Source: Nematostella vectensis (taxonomy: Eukaryota > Cnidaria > Anthozoa > Actiniaria > Edwardsiidae). Taken from it: a stretch of DNA of 64,000 bases. Made by a program: the position numbers and the translations under genes. The notes beneath the pieces are model-generated. The model saw only the letters and a list, made by a program, of their open reading frames with translations, had not been told where the DNA came from and did no database searches. Of the stretch, positions 59,867 to 64,000 are shown piece by piece. The DNA lies in contig NC_064037.1 in the NCBI RefSeq assembly GCF_932526225.1, positions 13,219,703 through 13,283,702 of the forward strand, read 5' to 3'. Position 1 is the first letter of the stretch, and each line of letters opens with the position of its first letter.

Positions 59867-62800
59867 ATGTCTGTTAAGGAAAACCTTAATGAATCGCTAT
59901 TAGCTAACGAGGTAGCAAGCACAGACCAAACGCGAAGCCCAACTTCTGGAAATTCATCGGAAATCATGGCCTCTCGCTTTGTTTGTGGCGGACCAAATTT
60001 CACCGTTGCCGTTCTGTTTTTCATAAATTTATTGAATTACATGGACCGCTTCACGATTGTAGGTAAGTTGTGTGCGCCTTTGTTGCAGCATTAAGAAAAC
60101 AAAAAAAGAATAACTTAACACCTCCTCTCCCGAGAACAAATTGATTTTTGAGTAAGTTAATGCTTAAAATTTCAGTTTCAAAGACTCATGTAGGAAATAA
60201 GCTGCTTAAATTTCACTTTTCAAACGAGGTGCATTAAAGAAAACAGACAAAAAATTGCGTAATATTTCTTTTTACAGCTCATTCATTTGTACATAGAGTA
60301 TAAAGTAACATAGACAAACAATTACATATACCGTTACATTGTAACGCATACAGTATTTTTTGAGGTATAATATAAACTTAAGTAATGCCTGATTTTTAGG
60401 TCATTTTCCGAAATAAAAGTAAGAAATAAAAAAATATTTGACAAAAATCCTAGATGAGAAGTATATTGAAAAATAATTGTTACGTTCGCTTAGTAGGCAT
60501 TGAAAACAAGTAGTCTTGTTTCTTACCCGAAACTTTCACGACATGCTCTTCAGACTTTGACAATGATTTAAATTGACGCCTCGCAGAGTTCAAATAACTT
60601 GACTAACTTATTTTTTCGGGTTGAAATACTCAAGAGCTTTCTATATTCTTTAGTATTATGCAAATTTTAACCTCTCAAACAGGAATTCTCATGTATAATA
60701 CACACCCCGATTTTGGAGGTCGTTTTTGCATGAAAAAAGTGCATATTATACATGATTTAAATTGACGCCTCGCAGAGTTCAAATAACTTGACTAACTTAT
60801 TTTTTCGGGTTGAAATACTCAAGAGCTTTCTATATTCTTTAGTATTATGCAAATTTTAACCTCTCAAACAGGAATTCTCATGTATAATACACACCCCGAT
60901 TTTGGAGGTCGTTTTTGCATGAAAAAAGTGCATATTATACATGAGTAAATACAGTACACTTGGTGAATTATGCATTGTGTGTTTGATATTGTTCCTGGTT
61001 GGTGTCAATCATCTGGTTTCCATGGTGATATATGAATGCAGTTTTCTTGCCAAATCTAGGTGTCAGTCAACAGGTTTCCATGGCAATGTGTTGATTTCGA
61101 AGACCAGTGTTCTTTAATACCTTTGGTATTTTGAATGCAGTGGTAGTTGGTTTCTATATAGTTTGTCAGGTTACTGTCACAAAACATTGGTGTGTTATTT
61201 TTTGCCTTGTAGGTGTTCTTTCATCCATTCAGAAATACTTTGATGAGGAGGAAAACTCTGTTGCCGGACTTTTACAGACCGTGTTTGTCTGTAGTTATAT
61301 GGTTTTTGCACCCATATTTGGTTACCTTGGTGATCGACTGCGACGTAAATATCTTATGGCCCTAGGTATACTTGTCTGGTCTGGGACTGTGTTTGCCAGC
61401 ACCTTGCTGGATCAGGATGTAAGTAAAGATTAGCACTGAGCACTTAGTTTAGTATCTGTATTATTTCATATAATATGTATTATATTTGTGCAATATTTTT
61501 ATGTTGCTTACTTCGTAATGAATCATAGGACTACTGGTACTTCCTACTTTTGAGGGGTGTGGTCGGTATTGGAGAAGCTAGTTACTCCACAATGGCGCCT
61601 ACCATCATTGGGGACCTCTTCACTGGAGATATGAGAACTAAGATGTTGAGCATATTTTACTTTGCCATCCCTGTTGGCAGGTATTTTCCATGTTGTAATA
61701 TTATCATTATCATCATGAGCAACATCATCATCAATATACAATCACCATTTTCATCATCAGCATCATCATATCACCATCATCATCATCATCATCTCACTTG
61801 CACCATCATTGCCAGGGGTTGCATTAGGCTCCGGTGGATGGCAGAACCACCAGCTATTTTCCACCACACAGACAACAACGATAAAAAAACATATATGGTT
61901 ACAACATTCATCAATAATCACCATCAACTGTTGATATCATGTCATCACTACAACCAACACCATCATCATTAGCAACACTGCTTTTAGTTCTAGTGACATG
62001 TTTTTTGTTAATAATTTTTTTAGCATATAAATCCTAGGCTTTTTTTTTGTAGAACACAGGTTTATATTATTGCTTTGATTCCTTCCAAGTATGTACTATA
62101 TCTCAGTGTGTATTTTTTTTCTCCAGTGGCCTTGGCTATGTTGTAGGTTCTAAAGTAGCTCATGCTTTAGGAAGTTGGCAATGGGGAATGAGGGTCACCC
62201 CTGTGCTGGGTGTGGCATGTGTGCTTCTCTGTCTCTTTGTAGTACATGAGCCACCTAGGGGAGCTATTGAACGAGGCTTCAACCCCAACCTTCTGTCCGC
62301 CTCAACTGTGCATCAGAGTACCAGTTACTGGGATGATTTAAAGTACCTCTTCAAAGTGTAAGTAAACCAAAGAAACCATGAAGAACAAACTCTGAAAATG
62401 TGATAAATCACAGGAGAAAGGCACAAGGAAAAGCATTTACTCCCCTCAAGTTTTTCTGATAATATTGCTTCTGATCCATATATTGTCATGGTTTGGTCTT
62501 TCAGGAAAAGTTTTATCTGGTTAGACCTGGGATTCACTTGTGTGGCTTTCGTTACCGGTTCTCTTGCTTTCTGGGCACCTAAGTTCCTCTACTATGCTGC
62601 AAAGATGCAAGACCTGCATTTAAGAAAAGATGAGTGAGTTCCCTAAACCTGCATTTACTGGCAACACTTTAAAAATAAATTAGTTATTCAATAACCATTT
62701 TGCCAATCGGGTGAATGGATATGGTTAAGATGATAGGTTTTCATAGCATGAAAACTACACTAGATTCTAAAAGCGAGGGGATGGAATTTCACTCCCAGAG

Positions 62801-63748
62801 GAAAGTGGGATTGAATAGAGCTTACTTCATTAGTGAGATTTATAAAAAGATCTCTCCTCGTTATGACTTTTATATAATAATAATAATAGCGAAGATAAGC
62901 CATTGATAACAACAAATTACAAAACACCAGTAAACAGCAAAAGACATGAACAAAACTAAAATATTACAAGACTTAGCTGCTTTTTGACAATGTTTCAATC
63001 TTCTACCCAGAGATCTTACTGACTACTCATTCATGAGCGCAGAGTGCTGCATAAATTCCCAGCACCTTGCCTTGCAAGTTTATTTACTTGTGATTCTGGA
63101 ATAAGATAATGATTAGAATAGAAAAAGCGCATGTTCATTTATCCCGCGTTCCCATTCCGGAATGGAATGAAGGCCATTCCACCCATTCTACTACCTGTAG
63201 TAGAATGACTCGAATGCCATTCTGAACATTCTCTACCGACCATTCCCATTCCAGAATCATCTGAGCTTTAGGTTCAGAATACGGTATAAGCCTACAACAT
63301 TATAGGCCTACAACTGTTTGTAGCCCTCCGAATATAAGCTTAAACTGCATGCTGTTCTCTTCCACAGCATCACCTTCAACTTTGGCCTGATCACGTGTGC
63401 TGCAGGCATCGTCGGGGTGTGGCTGGGGGCGGAGCTAGCTCGACGCTGGAGGGTCTACAACAAAAGGGCGGATGCCCTTATTTGTGCCATAGGCCTTATT
63501 GGCTGTACACCTTTCCTTTATCTTGCAATTGTATTCGCCCATAAGAGCCTTGTTTCTGCATATGTAAGTAGACAGAACATCTTTTTGTGGTATTCAATTG
63601 TGATCAAGTTTATCAAATCAAGTAATATTTTAATATTTAAAAATATCAGGTCATCATTAATTATGTTGTATGTTGTTGACAGGTGACAGTATTCATTGGT
63701 GAAGTTCTCCTCTGCATGAACTGGGCTCCTGTGGGGGACATGGTGCTG
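59867..63748 (+). CDS. SPNS1: Spinster-like major facilitator transporter (5' seven exons, partial)
   Basis: Exons 59867-60062 (ATG), 61213-61418, 61529-61680, 62127-62357, 62505-62633, 63368-63563 and 63683-63748, all GT-AG and in phase, encode 392 residues before the window ends. Spinster proteins are 12-helix MFS carriers; SPNS1 acts in lysosomal lysophospholipid export and SPNS2 exports sphingosine-1-phosphate. Visible marks: helix 1 [14 protein letters not shown], the MFS loop [12 protein letters not shown], the signature [64 protein letters not shown], and [15 protein letters not shown] with [17 protein letters not shown]. The cytosolic N-terminus of about 45 residues is typical. The last helices and C-terminus are outside the window. 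Subtype (SPNS1 rather than SPNS2/3) is a best guess. Confidence 0.95.
60563..60940. repeat. 189-bp perfect-looking tandem duplication in the Spinster gene intron 1
   Basis: 60563-60751 and 60752-60940 appear identical along their length (atgatttaaattgacgcctc ... gtgcatattatac). Near-identity implies a recent duplication or an assembly artefact. Non-coding. Confidence 0.9.
61690..61975. repeat. CAT/CAC-rich simple repeat
   Basis: Irregular catcat, caccat and acaaccaacacc runs in intron 3 of the Spinster-like gene. The overlapping His-rich ORF is an artefact of the simple sequence. Confidence 0.8.
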
Positions 63749-63787
63749 GTACGTATGGATAAAACAGTTTGAAAAGATGTATACCGC

Positions 63788-63900
63788 AGGCCCGTAGCCA
63801 GGGAGGGTTCGGAAGAACCACCCCTCTTGACTGGAAGGTCCGCTCTAATGAAGGAAAATTGACCCTCCCCCCCCTCCTCAAAATCCTGACCATGGGTCTA
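63788..63900. mobile_element. Short copy of the CAGGCCCGTAGCCAGG element
   Basis: It starts caggcccgtagccagggagg and ends tcaaaatcctgaccatgggt, a diverged inverted end. The interior matches 3650-3710 (ggttcg..gaacc..cccc, ggtccgct). The target duplication is unclear because the right end is degraded. Confidence 0.6.
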
Positions 63901-64000
63901 TTCTATACTGTAATTACTTGAATAAGCATCTCCCTTAAATTAGTGCCTCATGAAATAAGTGCCTTGTCTTGTAGGATAAAATATCAATAAACACCTCCCC

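Overview
This is a eukaryotic, almost certainly metazoan window. Genes are cut into many short exons with GT-AG introns, one tRNA carries a canonical intron, and tandem repeats and short terminal-inverted-repeat (TIR) transposons are abundant. An animal-type gene set combined with phytochelatin synthase, and the style of the repeats, suggest a cnidarian, perhaps a sea anemone. That placement is inference; no species marker was seen.

Layout: (1) 279-2322, minus, the 5' part of a MUL1-like mitochondrial E3 ubiquitin ligase. (2) 2736-2842, minus, an intron-containing tRNA-Ile(UAU). (3) 7042-15854, minus, a TBC1D10/EPI64-like Rab GTPase-activating protein, ten exons resolved. (4) 17789-18775, minus, an intronless phytochelatin synthase. 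(5) 20967-33696, plus, a complete 15-exon NADPH-cytochrome P450 reductase (POR). (6) 38770-56672, minus, a large coiled-coil protein of about 1,330 residues whose 29 exons keep one reading frame throughout. (7) 59867 to the window edge, plus, the first seven exons of a Spinster-type (SPNS) transporter. I derived exon borders by hand from splice signals, phase and family conservation. The genes look functionally unrelated and there is no operon-like arrangement.

Tandem repeats fill roughly 11 kb: an about 20-bp array in the TBC gene, a 4-kb array of 42/43-bp units in POR intron 2, 22-bp and 31-bp arrays behind POR, and 40-bp, 20-bp and 36-bp arrays in the coiled-coil gene.

The most striking pattern is that several repeats are not random intronic DNA. 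Their unit is the 3' end of an exon plus its 5' splice site. This is seen at coiled-coil exons ending at 42430 (about 67 copies), 45508 (about 10), 49500 (about 5) and 43010 (2), at TBC exon 12508-12555 (2), and at POR exon 31269-31418 (4-5 diverged copies). A seventh case, at 51591-51841, duplicates a whole 45-nt exon that keeps frame and a usable donor. Window-wide recurrence of splice-donor-centred tandem amplification is the observation most worth following.
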